Part shown: positions 1-7,892 of the stretch, in pieces | Numbering within the stretch: position 1 is the stretch's first letter | Layout of the letters: each line of letters starts with the position of its first letter | DNA from: Acidobacteriota bacterium | GTDB taxonomy: Bacteria > Acidobacteriota > Thermoanaerobaculia > Multivoradales > J023 | DNA length: 64,000 nt | Assembly (NCBI GenBank): GCA_029263315.1 | Contig: JAJCXR010000021.1 | Coordinates: 53,670 to 117,669 of the forward strand | Direction of reading: 5' to 3' | The notes under the pieces: generated by a model | Seen by the model: the letters and a program-made list of their open reading frames with translations, nothing else | The model's database searches: none | What the model was told of the DNA's origin: nothing | Translations under genes and position numbers: made by a program

Positions 1-59
1 ACCCACTGATTTCGATCGTCGCTGCCCACAGCCGGCACCACAGCGTGTAGTATCCGCCG

Positions 60-737
60 ATGTTGAAACGACGCATCATCGACGGCACCACCACCCCCGA
101 CGGTTGTGAGCTGGAGCTCTCCCAGCACGATCAAGACTTCTCCATCGACATCGACAAGTGGGAGCTGATGTCGAGTCGCGCCCACGGCTCGGAGGAGGCC
201 ATGGCTCGCCTGGCCTTGGACACCTTCAAGGGTTCAAAGCAGGCCCGTTGGCTGGTGGGGGGCTTGGGCATGGGTTTCACCCTGCGCGCCACCCTCGACG
301 TCATCGACAGCTGCGGTGGCGGCTCGGTGGTGGTGGCGGAGGTCTTCCAGGCGGTGGTGGACTGGAATCGTGGCCCCCTGGCCCACCTGGCGTCGCACCC
401 CTTGGACGATCCGCGGGCCGAAGTCTGGGTGGGCGATGTCTACGACCTCTTGGAGCCCGGCGCCAAGCCTTTCGACATCATCCTGCTCGATGTCGACAAT
501 GGCCCCGACGCCTTCACCCTGCGCAGCAACGAGCGGCTCTACCAGCCCGACGGACTGCAACGGCTGCGCAACTCCCTGAGCCCCGGCGGCGTGCTGGCCG
601 TGTGGTCGTCCGCCGACCACAACGCCTTTCGTAGCCGCTTCGGCAAGGCGGGTTTCAAGGTGGCCACCAAGCGCGTGCCGGCGCGGCCCGATCGTCCGAA
701 GAAGCGCAATGTGATCTTTCTCGGCACGCCGCGCTGA
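60..737 (+). CDS. SAM-dependent methyltransferase, spermidine-synthase-like
   Basis: A 225-aa soluble protein with a class I Rossmann methyltransferase core. It has a glycine-rich SAM loop near residues 67-75 (GGLGMGF), an acidic strand end (VVVAEVFQ) and a second acidic loop (FDIILLDVDNGPDAF) of the kind seen in spermidine-synthase-like proteins. The N-terminal beta domain of true spermidine synthases is reduced, so a polyamine substrate is not established; the substrate is unknown. The ATG at 60 is the first start in an open frame. The next gene on the same strand begins 33 bp after the stop. The family call is fairly safe, the reaction is not. Confidence 0.75.
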   Translation: MLKRRIIDGTTTPDGCELELSQHDQDFSIDIDKWELMSSRAHGSEEAMARLALDTFKGSKQARWLVGGLGMGFTLRATLDVIDSCGGGSVVVAEVFQAVVDWNRGPLAHLASHPLDDPRAEVWVGDVYDLLEPGAKPFDIILLDVDNGPDAFTLRSNERLYQPDGLQRLRNSLSPGGVLAVWSSADHNAFRSRFGKAGFKVATKRVPARPDRPKKRNVIFLGTPR

Positions 738-770
738 GTCGCCTGGCCATCGCGATAGACTGATCGCACC

Positions 771-1619
771 ATGCGATACGTCCTCGCGATGACAGTTGCT
801 ATGACGGCGGCGCTGCTCCTGGTCTCGAGCTCGATGGCGGAGCCTGGGACGATGGTCGGCACGGCCGGTGCTGGTCCTGCCAAGGTCGATACAAAATCCC
901 TGATCAGCGAAGCACGGCGGGTGCAGCAGACGGATCTGGCGGCCTGGGGCGAGCTGAGCTTCCAGCGTCAAGTGGTACGGGAACGGCTCGACGACAGCGA
1001 CAACATCATCGCAACAACCTTGCTGGAATTCTGGGTGATTGCCAAGGGGGACGGTCGCTTCGATGAGGTGCTGCGGCGCATCGACGGCCGCTTGGCCAGC
1101 CGTTCACAGGTACGCGAGCATCGCCGTGCGAAACGCTTCGAAAAGCGCTATCGCACCGCTTTTGTCGGCGAGGCGACGGAGTACGCACAGGGGGATTTTT
1201 CCCTCGCCCACTTCATGACCCGACCCACCTACGAATACGGCGGCATCGAGTGGGTCGACGGCCGGCGTTGCCATCGGCTGGACTTCCCTGCCGAGCCGGC
1301 GAGTCAGGCCGGTGGCGGCATCGCCAGCCAGCTGAGCGCCGGTACGGAGGGCACCCTGTGGCTCGGCGCGGTGGGCCTGCATGCGGTGCGCGCCGAGAGC
1401 CGGTTGGTGCGTCCGGTGTCGGCGATGATGGGTCTGGTCAAGGTGGAACGGGTAGAGATCGAAATGGCCACCCAGCCGATGGGCGACCATCGGCTGCCGA
1501 GTCAAATCATCGTCACCACCACCAGCACCCTGGGTGGCCGTCGACAATACAAACGCAACCGCTTCCTCTACGATGCCCACCGCAGGGCCGACGCCCCGGC
1601 GTCCGACGGTGGCCCTTGA
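771..1619 (+). CDS. Exported protein of unknown function, possibly LolA-like fold
   Basis: A 282-aa protein starting with a Sec signal peptide (hydrophobic residues about 4-22, then SSMAEPG). No conserved catalytic motif is recognised. The C-terminal half alternates charged and hydrophobic residues in a pattern suggesting beta strands (HRLDFPAE, EGTLWLGAVGLHAVRAES, then a run of Thr before LGGRRQYKRNRF). That resembles LolA or DUF4292-type outer-membrane lipoprotein-sorting folds, but this is a shape impression only. It lies between a methyltransferase and an anion transporter without overlap, so context gives no function. Coding status is supported by length, signal peptide and composition. 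Confidence 0.6.
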   Translation: MRYVLAMTVAMTAALLLVSSSMAEPGTMVGTAGAGPAKVDTKSLISEARRVQQTDLAAWGELSFQRQVVRERLDDSDNIIATTLLEFWVIAKGDGRFDEVLRRIDGRLASRSQVREHRRAKRFEKRYRTAFVGEATEYAQGDFSLAHFMTRPTYEYGGIEWVDGRRCHRLDFPAEPASQAGGGIASQLSAGTEGTLWLGAVGLHAVRAESRLVRPVSAMMGLVKVERVEIEMATQPMGDHRLPSQIIVTTTSTLGGRRQYKRNRFLYDAHRRADAPASDGGP

Positions 1620-1680
1620 CCGCCCGGCGCCCCGGTATGGGCCCATTGGGCCATGAACAGCCGGCCACAAGGGACTAGGT

Positions 1681-3228
1681 ATGAAGGACAGCAGCACCTG
1701 GCGACATCTACAACACCTCGGCTTGCTGGCCGGCCCCTTGGCCGCCTGGGCGGCGATGACCTGGTTGCCAGGCGTCTATCAAGACGCCGCCGGATTGCCG
1801 GTGGAGCTCACCGTGGCGGGACGCGCCACCCTCGGCATGCTGCTGTGGATGGCCATCTGGTGGCTCACCGAGGCGATCGATATCGCCGCCACCGCCCTTC
1901 TGCCGGTGGCCGTATTCCCTCTGCTCGGCGTCGCCAGCCCCGACGCCGCGGCCTCACCCTATGCCTCGCAGCTCATTTTTCTCTTCCTGGGGGGCTTCCT
2001 GATCGCCGCCGCCATGCAACGCTGGGGCCTCGATCGTCGTTTTGCCCTCTGGGTGCTGCGCTGGGTGGGGCCCCGTCCGACCCACATGGTGGCCGGTTTC
2101 ATGGCCGTGACAGCGGTGCTCAGCGCCTTCGTCTCCAATACCGCCACCGCCGCCATGATGCTGCCCATCGCCCTCAGCGTCGTGGCCTTGGTGGAACCGG
2201 ACTGCAAGCCAGACCCAGTGCCCGTCGAGGCCGATGGCCCGCAGACCCCACCGACGGGACGCAACTTCAGTCTCTGTCTGATGCTCGGCATCGCCTACTC
2301 GGCGTCGATCGGTGGCATGGCCACCCTCATCGGGACGCCGCCCAACGGCATCATGGCGCAATTTGTGCGCGATCAACTGGCCGCCCCCTATCGCCAGGAC
2401 ATCGGCTTCAGCCGTTGGCTGCTCGTCGGCATGCCGTTTGCGTTGCTTTTCCTTCCCCTCGTCTGGTGGCTGCTGACCCGCTGGCTCTACCCCATTCGCC
2501 TCCGCCAGTTGGAGGGCGGCGCCAACCTGATCGCCGACCAGCTGCGCCGCTTGGGGCCGCCAAAGCGTGGCGAATGGATGGTGGCGGGCGTCTTTGTGGC
2601 CACTGCCGTCGGCTGGATCGGACGCCCCCTGTGGCAACGCTGGTTGCCGGGCATTCAGCTGAGTGACGCCGGCATCGCCATGGTCGCCGCCATGGCCCTC
2701 TTCATCCTGCCGTCGGATTGGCGACGCCGACGCACCGTCCTCGACTGGCAGACGGCACGGGGCATCCCCTGGGGGGTGCTGATTCTTTTCGGCGGTGGTT
2801 TGAGCCTGGCGGCGGCGGTGCGGGCCAACGGGGTCGGCGAATTCATCGGCAGCCATGTCCTAGGGCTGCGTCACGCCCCCACTTGGGTCCTGGTGCTGGC
2901 GGTGACCGTGCTGGTGATCTTCCTCACCGAGCTGACCTCCAATACCGCCACCACCGCCACCCTGCTGCCAATCCTGGCGGCGGTGGCCGAAGGGGTGGGC
3001 CTCAACCCGCTGCTGCTGGTGGTGCCCGCCACCTTGGCCGCCAGCTGTGCCTTCATGATGCCGGTGGCGACGCCGCCCAATGCCATCGTCTTCGGCTCGG
3101 GACGCCTGACCTTACCGGAGATGGCCCGGGCCGGCATTTGGCTGAATTTGATCGGCGCTGTCCTGGTGATGCTGGTGACCTATTGGGTGGTTATTCCACT
3201 GTTTGGGGCAGCTCCAGGCTCACAATAG
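1681..3228 (+). CDS. SLC13/DASS-family sodium:anion symporter
   Basis: A 515-aa polytopic membrane protein of normal length for the divalent anion:sodium symporter family, which imports dicarboxylates, citrate or sulfate. Two SNT motifs mark the sodium and substrate sites: SNTATAAMMLPIA near residue 153 and SNTATTATLLPI near residue 420. Each lies in one half of the internally duplicated fold. A family-typical MMPVATPPNAIVFGSG stretch follows near the C terminus. A charged cytoplasmic loop (about residues 175-195) precedes the central transmembrane block. Substrate cannot be fixed from sequence. The gene appears monocistronic; an inverted repeat follows it at 3298-3315. Confidence 0.9.
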   Translation: MKDSSTWRHLQHLGLLAGPLAAWAAMTWLPGVYQDAAGLPVELTVAGRATLGMLLWMAIWWLTEAIDIAATALLPVAVFPLLGVASPDAAASPYASQLIFLFLGGFLIAAAMQRWGLDRRFALWVLRWVGPRPTHMVAGFMAVTAVLSAFVSNTATAAMMLPIALSVVALVEPDCKPDPVPVEADGPQTPPTGRNFSLCLMLGIAYSASIGGMATLIGTPPNGIMAQFVRDQLAAPYRQDIGFSRWLLVGMPFALLFLPLVWWLLTRWLYPIRLRQLEGGANLIADQLRRLGPPKRGEWMVAGVFVATAVGWIGRPLWQRWLPGIQLSDAGIAMVAAMALFILPSDWRRRRTVLDWQTARGIPWGVLILFGGGLSLAAAVRANGVGEFIGSHVLGLRHAPTWVLVLAVTVLVIFLTELTSNTATTATLLPILAAVAEGVGLNPLLLVVPATLAASCAFMMPVATPPNAIVFGSGRLTLPEMARAGIWLNLIGAVLVMLVTYWVVIPLFGAAPGSQ

Positions 3229-3297
3229 GGTCCCGCGCAAAAATATGCTCCGCATTCGGGCCCGAGCCGTCGAAAAAAAAATGATCCAGTTTTCCCC

Positions 3298-3315
3298 ACC
3301 AAGGCGCCCCTTGGT
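3298..3315. repeat. Short perfect inverted repeat after the transporter gene
   Basis: ACCAAGG and CCTTGGT form a 7-bp perfect stem around a 4-nt CGCC loop, 70 bp after the transporter stop and 139 bp before the lanthipeptide precursor ATG. No T-run follows on the plus strand, so it is not a classical intrinsic terminator. It could pause or terminate transcription with Rho, or serve as a binding site. Confidence 0.4.
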
Positions 3316-3453
3316 TCAGAGGCAGGCGATCCCGCCCTCACCGCCGAGGACCGCGTTGCTAGCGACGAGGCTCCAACCCGGTCGACGACGGGATCGGCTG
3401 TGCACCGCCGTCGTGGCGGTACTTGTTGAACCTGTTTGCGAAGGGATACCACA

Positions 3454-3651
3454 ATGGAAAAGAACACCATCATCGACGCGCTGCGCAACGAAGACACGAT
3501 GCTCGAGCTCAGCGACGAGCAACGCTCCATGCTGCCCGCCCATCCGGCGGGCGTGGTGGAGCTTGACGCGGCCAGCCTGAAGTCGGTCAGCGGTGGATTC
3601 GAACCCGCCACCGATGGCGATACCTACCCGCGGCCCCAGTGCTGCACCTGA
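3454..3651 (+). CDS. lanA: Class II lanthipeptide precursor (LanA) with double-glycine leader
   Basis: A 65-aa peptide. The ATG at 3454 is chosen because AAGGG lies 8 nt upstream; an in-frame TTG at 3436 has no such site. Residues 1-48 form an acidic leader (ELSDEQRSMLPAH, then VELDAASLKSVSGG) ending in a Gly-Gly site of the kind cut by C39 proteases. The predicted 17-residue core is FEPATDGDTYPRPQCCT, with Thr at core positions 5, 9 and 17 and adjacent Cys at 15 and 16. Two methyllanthionine rings from Thr5 and Thr9 to the two Cys are possible; ring pairing is inference. The gene is followed by strong hairpins and then LanM, adaptor and LanT genes, which makes the assignment firm despite no recognised homologue of the core. 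Confidence 0.88.
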   Translation: MEKNTIIDALRNEDTMLELSDEQRSMLPAHPAGVVELDAASLKSVSGGFEPATDGDTYPRPQCCT

Positions 3652-3656
3652 TGCCT

Positions 3657-3702
3657 CAGCGCTTCCGGCGCTGATCTCGAGACGGGCCCGCAGGGGCCCG
3701 TC
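3657..3702. terminator. Tandem stem-loops between lanA and lanM (attenuator-like)
   Basis: Two perfect hairpins lie directly after the precursor stop. The first is CAGCGC/GCGCTG with a 5-nt loop (3657-3673). The second is GACGGGCCC/GGGCCCGTC with a 4-nt loop (3681-3702), a 9-bp GC-rich stem. Neither is followed by a T-run. Similar hairpins after bacteriocin precursor genes let the peptide be made in excess over its enzymes by partial termination or 3'-end stabilisation; that role is inferred here. Confidence 0.6.
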
Positions 3703-3820
3703 CACCGGCGGAGCGGAGAGTCGATCTCCGCCCCGTCCCCGCCCACCGTGCCCGCAGCCGAATGACTCACCAGTCCCTGCTCACCTGTCACTGCTCACCC
3801 GTCACTGATCGGAACACCGC

Positions 3821-6800
3821 ATGAACGCCACCGCCACAGCTCACCATGCCGCCTGGTCTCGGGCCGCCACCCTCGAAGAGCGGGCCGCTCTGCCGGGGCT
3901 GCGGAATCACCGGCAAGCCCCCTCCTTGGAACGTGCAAAACGACGTTTGCAACGCTGGCGCCGAATGGAGCCCTTTCGCCAATCGGGTCTCTTCCAAGAA
4001 CGCCTGGCGAGCAGTGGCATCGAAGAAAGCCAGTTGCTCGAGTTGCTCAGCGAATCGGCGGAATCACTCAGCCAACGTTGGCCCGCAGCGCCCTCCTGGT
4101 GGGCCCAGCTGGACGAGGCACTAGGGCTGGCTGCGGAATCGACGGCCGAGGACCTGCCACCCCTCGGCAAGGCTGGTGCCAAGTCGCAAGACTCCTATCT
4201 GCAAGTGGCCGCCCCCCTGGTGCAACGGGCCCGTCGCTCTCTGCAGCGCCGACTCCAGAAGATATCGACGGAGCAAGATTGTTTGCCAATGGACGCCGCC
4301 GCCATCGAATCCCTGTGCAGCGCCTCCCTGCCCCAGGAGCTGCATTGGACATTGTGTCGGACGGTGGCCCTGGAAATGTACATCGCCGGGCTCGAAGGCA
4401 AGCTCAGTGGCGACACGCCGCAAGCCAGGCATGAGCATTTCTTTGCTCGCTACCAAGATCCCGAAGTGCGGCATCACTTCTTCCGGACCTATCCGTCCCT
4501 GGCTCGCCTGTTGAGCCGCCGCCTGGAGAACTGGCAATCTGCCAGCGCCGAGATGATCGAACGCCTGGCAACGGACTGGCCCCTGCTGCGCCGCACCTTC
4601 AGCCCAGACCAAGATCCAGGCGCCCTGGTTGAGGTGCAAAACGGCCTCGGGGACCGTCATCTCGGCGGCCGCACGGTGTGTAGCCTGCGCTTCGCCTCGG
4701 GCTTGCGTTTGATCTACAAAGCGCAGCCCATGGCGGTGGCGGTGCACTTCAACGGACTCCTTCGCTGGCTCGAAGAACGGGGCCTGGAACCTGCCATGCG
4801 ACGCCTCGGCATCCTCGACCGTGGGGCCTACGGCTGGGTTGAATTTGTCGAGGCTGCTGCCTGTGGCAACCTGGACGAGGTTCGCCGCTTCTACCGTCGC
4901 CAAGGCTGCTGGTTGGCCCTGCTGCACGCCACCGGCGGCAGCGACATGCACTCCGAAAACCTCATCGCGGCGGGCGAGTATCCGGTGCTAATCGATTTCG
5001 AGACGGTCATCCAACCTCACTGGCGGGCCAGCTACGATGCCGACGCCTGGATCGATCACAGCAGATACATGCTGCGTCATACGGTGCTGCGCATCGGCTT
5101 GCTGCCGGTGCCCCAGGGCAATGATGGCCCGGACCGCAGCGGCCTCGGCTCCGTTGAGGGACAACGAGCCCGCTGCCCCGAGCTGGTGGGCCAGGGCACC
5201 GACGCGTTGCGCCTGCAGCTCCGCGAGGTGCCGATCCCCGAGCACAACCACCGGCCGATGCTCGACGGCCAGGCCATCGAGGTCAGCAATCATCTGCAGG
5301 AGCTGGACGAAGGCTTCACCGCCACCTATCGCCTGCTGCTGCGCCATCGCCACGACCTGCTGCTGCCCGGCGGTCCGCTCCATGCCTTCAAGAACGATTC
5401 CGTGCGCCTCGTCGTGCGCCCTACCCGCCTCTACGGCACCCTGCTGTACGAGAGCTACCATCCGTATTATCTCGGGGACGCCCTCGACCGTCATCGCCAT
5501 TTTGATCACCTCTGGCACGACACCGAGCACATGCCCCGCCTCAAAGAGCTCATCCCGTTGGAAAGCCAGGCCCTGGAGCAAGGCGACATCCCCTACTTTG
5601 CCACCCACCTCAACGACCGTGACTTGCGGGCCGGTCGACAACACCGGCTGGCGAATTTCCTCCAGCACAGTGGCTTCGAGCAACTCTTGGATCGGCTGCG
5701 GGGGCTCGACGAAACAGATCTGGAACGACAGCGGGCCTTGATCTCAGATACCTTGATCGCTCACCAGAGCAACCGTGGCCTGCCGGCCCAGCGGCCGGCA
5801 GGGCAGCGGGTGGAGACGGGGCTGCGGGTGGAGACGGGGCTGCGGGCGGAGACGGGGCTGCGGGTGGAGACGGTGCCGGCCGATAACCTGGCAAGCCTCA
5901 CCCCCGCCTTGATCGACGCCGCCGTGGGCCTCGGCGACCGCTTGCGAACCTTGGCTTTGCACAGCCGAGGATCTTCGGGTCAACCCCTGGCCAGCTGGAT
6001 GCAACCGTCGGTAAATATTGACGGCAAATGCATCCTCACGCCGATGACGGCCCAGCTCTATGGTGGCCTGCCCGGCGTGGCGCTCTTTCTCGTCCACCTG
6101 GCCAAGCTCAGCGGCCTCGAGCGTTTCGACACCCTAGCGCGACAGGCCATGGCCTCCGTCGACTTGCAAATGGCCCAAGACCGGCATGGCCTGGTCAGCG
6201 TCGGTGGGTTCCAGGGATGGGGAGGCTGGCTCTACACCCTGCTGCGGCTGAGCACCCTCTGGCAGGAGCCCCACTGGCAACAACGGGCCATCGACTTGCT
6301 GCCGGCCGTCGAGGGCAAGATCGCTGAGGACGAGCACCTCGACGTCATCGCCGGGGTGGCCGGTCTGATCCCGCCGCTGCTCGCCCTGCACCGGCGTCGG
6401 CCCGGCAGTGGGGCGCTGCGATTGGCGGTGGGCTGTGGTCAAAGGCTCGCTGCGATGGCCTGCCCCCAGGACCAAGGAATCGCCTGGCCGTCAAAGCACG
6501 GTCGAGCCTTGGGGGGCTTCTCCCACGGCACAGCCGGTATCGCCTGGGCTCTGATGGAGCTTGCGGCGGCCCTCGAAGCGCACCCTGACGGATATGACGA
6601 CATCCCGGCTCGTCGCTTCGGCGATCTCGCCGTCGACGCCCGGCGCTACGAAACCAGCCTCTGGCGTGCGGACTCCGGCACCTGGCACGATCTGCGGGGC
6701 GACGACCGACCGACGGCGTCCCACGGCACGGGGTCCCATGCCACAGAGTCCCACGGCACGGCGTCCCATGCCACAGAGTCCCACGGCGCGCCTATCGCCA

Positions 6801-7264
6801 GCCAAACCACCTGGTGCAATGGCGCCCCTGGCATCGGCCTGGGTCGCCTGGCCATGCTGCGGCACCGCCATCATCCGGCTTGGCGGCTCGATGCCGAGCG
6901 GGCTGTTCGATCGCTGCTCGAAGCGCCCTGTGGCATCTCCCACAGCCTGTGCCACGGCGATCTCGGCAACCTCGAGCTGTTGCTGCAAGGGCACCAAGTC
7001 CTCGGCGGCAAGGCGCCGGACGGCGTACCCTGGGAGCATCACCTCGGCCGTCGTGCCCGCCACATCCTGCACCGGGCCGCTACGGACGGCTGGATCGACG
7101 GCACCCTGCCGGGCATGCAGGCCCCAGGGCTGCTCAGTGGCTTGGCGGGCATCGGCTACGGATTGCTGCGTCTGGCAGCGCCACGTCGGGTGCCGGCGGT
7201 GCTGCTGCTGGAGGACACCGCAACAACTGTCGAGGGCGCGGTCGAGGTCTTACCTCATGGCTGA
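3821..7264 (+). CDS. lanM: Class II lanthipeptide synthetase LanM
   Basis: An 1147-aa bifunctional enzyme that dehydrates precursor Ser/Thr and then forms (methyl)lanthionine rings. The N-terminal DUF4135 dehydratase (about residues 150-650) carries GSDMHSENLI near 375 and VLIDFETVIQP near 392, the kinase-like catalytic motifs. The C-terminal LanC-like cyclase (about 690-1140) carries GGFSHGTAG near 900, WCNGAPG near 997 and CHGDLGN near 1043, supplying the Cys, Cys and His zinc ligands. Two low-complexity tandem repeats, unusual in the family, sit at the interdomain linker and just before WCNG. The ATG at 3821 has only a weak ribosome site. The stop overlaps the next ATG by 8 bp (ATGGCTGA), so translation is probably coupled. 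Confidence 0.95.
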   Translation: MNATATAHHAAWSRAATLEERAALPGLRNHRQAPSLERAKRRLQRWRRMEPFRQSGLFQERLASSGIEESQLLELLSESAESLSQRWPAAPSWWAQLDEALGLAAESTAEDLPPLGKAGAKSQDSYLQVAAPLVQRARRSLQRRLQKISTEQDCLPMDAAAIESLCSASLPQELHWTLCRTVALEMYIAGLEGKLSGDTPQARHEHFFARYQDPEVRHHFFRTYPSLARLLSRRLENWQSASAEMIERLATDWPLLRRTFSPDQDPGALVEVQNGLGDRHLGGRTVCSLRFASGLRLIYKAQPMAVAVHFNGLLRWLEERGLEPAMRRLGILDRGAYGWVEFVEAAACGNLDEVRRFYRRQGCWLALLHATGGSDMHSENLIAAGEYPVLIDFETVIQPHWRASYDADAWIDHSRYMLRHTVLRIGLLPVPQGNDGPDRSGLGSVEGQRARCPELVGQGTDALRLQLREVPIPEHNHRPMLDGQAIEVSNHLQELDEGFTATYRLLLRHRHDLLLPGGPLHAFKNDSVRLVVRPTRLYGTLLYESYHPYYLGDALDRHRHFDHLWHDTEHMPRLKELIPLESQALEQGDIPYFATHLNDRDLRAGRQHRLANFLQHSGFEQLLDRLRGLDETDLERQRALISDTLIAHQSNRGLPAQRPAGQRVETGLRVETGLRAETGLRVETVPADNLASLTPALIDAAVGLGDRLRTLALHSRGSSGQPLASWMQPSVNIDGKCILTPMTAQLYGGLPGVALFLVHLAKLSGLERFDTLARQAMASVDLQMAQDRHGLVSVGGFQGWGGWLYTLLRLSTLWQEPHWQQRAIDLLPAVEGKIAEDEHLDVIAGVAGLIPPLLALHRRRPGSGALRLAVGCGQRLAAMACPQDQGIAWPSKHGRALGGFSHGTAGIAWALMELAAALEAHPDGYDDIPARRFGDLAVDARRYETSLWRADSGTWHDLRGDDRPTASHGTGSHATESHGTASHATESHGAPIASQTTWCNGAPGIGLGRLAMLRHRHHPAWRLDAERAVRSLLEAPCGISHSLCHGDLGNLELLLQGHQVLGGKAPDGVPWEHHLGRRARHILHRAATDGWIDGTLPGMQAPGLLSGLAGIGYGLLRLAAPRRVPAVLLLEDTATTVEGAVEVLPHG
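5807..5878 (+). repeat. 18-bp tandem repeat inside lanM (interdomain linker)
   Basis: Four near-identical 18-bp units beginning CGGGTGGAGACGGGG encode RVETGL, RVETGL, RAETGL and RVETVP at about residues 663-686, between dehydratase and cyclase domains. The unit is a multiple of three, so copy-number change keeps the frame. Confidence 0.85.
6718..6792 (+). repeat. 30-bp tandem repeat inside lanM (cyclase domain)
   Basis: Two full 30-bp units and part of a third, each made of two related 15-bp halves starting GTCCCACGGCACG and GTCCCATGCCACA. They encode alternating SHGT and SHATE segments just before the WCNG zinc-ligand motif. The insert is His-rich and lies in a surface loop position of LanC-like folds (inference). 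Confidence 0.85.
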
Positions 7265-7892
7265 CGATCTATGCCCAGGCGCACCCCACCAGCCGCAACC
7301 CACACCGCTTGCCCAGGCTGCTGCCCTATTCCGCCAAGAAGCCCTCGACCATCGGAGCCTCAGCCACACCGCCGAAGGCCATCCGCTGGAGATCTCCCCC
7401 CGCTGGCTGCAACGTGTCTACACACTGTTGGTGGGGTTTTTTGTTGCTGGCCTGGGATTTGCGGCCTTGGCGTCGATCGACGAATACGCCCAAGGCAAAG
7501 CGGTGGTGGCGGTGGACGGGCCCGACGCCGCTCCCCAAGTGCTGGTCAGCTTGCCCGGTCGCCATCGACCCCGCCTGCGCCGCGGCATGATGCTGCGCCT
7601 GGCCTTGCAGAACCGGCCCCACACTTATCAAGACCTGGTGATCGACAGCGTCTCCGACCGTGTCCTAGGGGTCGCCGCCAGCCGACAACTGCTGGGCCCG
7701 GAAGTGGCGGAGGCCATCGTCCTCGAGGGTCCGCAGGTGCTCGTCAAGGCCCACTGGCCGCATCCCCAGGTCGCCGGCGACGACCGAGGTTTTATCGGCA
7801 TGCGCGGACGCGCCGAGGTACGCTTGGGCTCGCAGCCTTTGCTCTCCGTCCTCGTCCCCGCCCTGCGTCGAGCTGGTGGCAGCCATGGCTAG
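7257..7892 (+). CDS. Short HlyD-like membrane adaptor of the lanthipeptide cluster
   Basis: A 211-aa protein with a 53-residue N-terminal segment, one transmembrane helix (about residues 54-73, VYTLLVGFFVAGLGFAALAS) and a beta-rich region outside the membrane. This is the topology of HlyD-type adaptors paired with peptidase-containing exporters. It is much shorter than usual: no long coiled-coil hairpin is visible, so it may be a reduced adaptor that does not itself reach an outer-membrane channel. The ATG at 7257 lies inside the lanM stop (8-bp overlap) and its own stop overlaps the lanT ATG by 8 bp, so it is embedded in the operon. Family assignment rests on topology and context more than motif. 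Confidence 0.65.
   Translation: MADDLCPGAPHQPQPTPLAQAAALFRQEALDHRSLSHTAEGHPLEISPRWLQRVYTLLVGFFVAGLGFAALASIDEYAQGKAVVAVDGPDAAPQVLVSLPGRHRPRLRRGMMLRLALQNRPHTYQDLVIDSVSDRVLGVAASRQLLGPEVAEAIVLEGPQVLVKAHWPHPQVAGDDRGFIGMRGRAEVRLGSQPLLSVLVPALRRAGGSHG

Noticed and set aside
5807..6792. Tandem repeats in lanM considered as a CRISPR-like array
   Set aside because: Units are contiguous without spacers, in frame, and inside a conserved enzyme gene.
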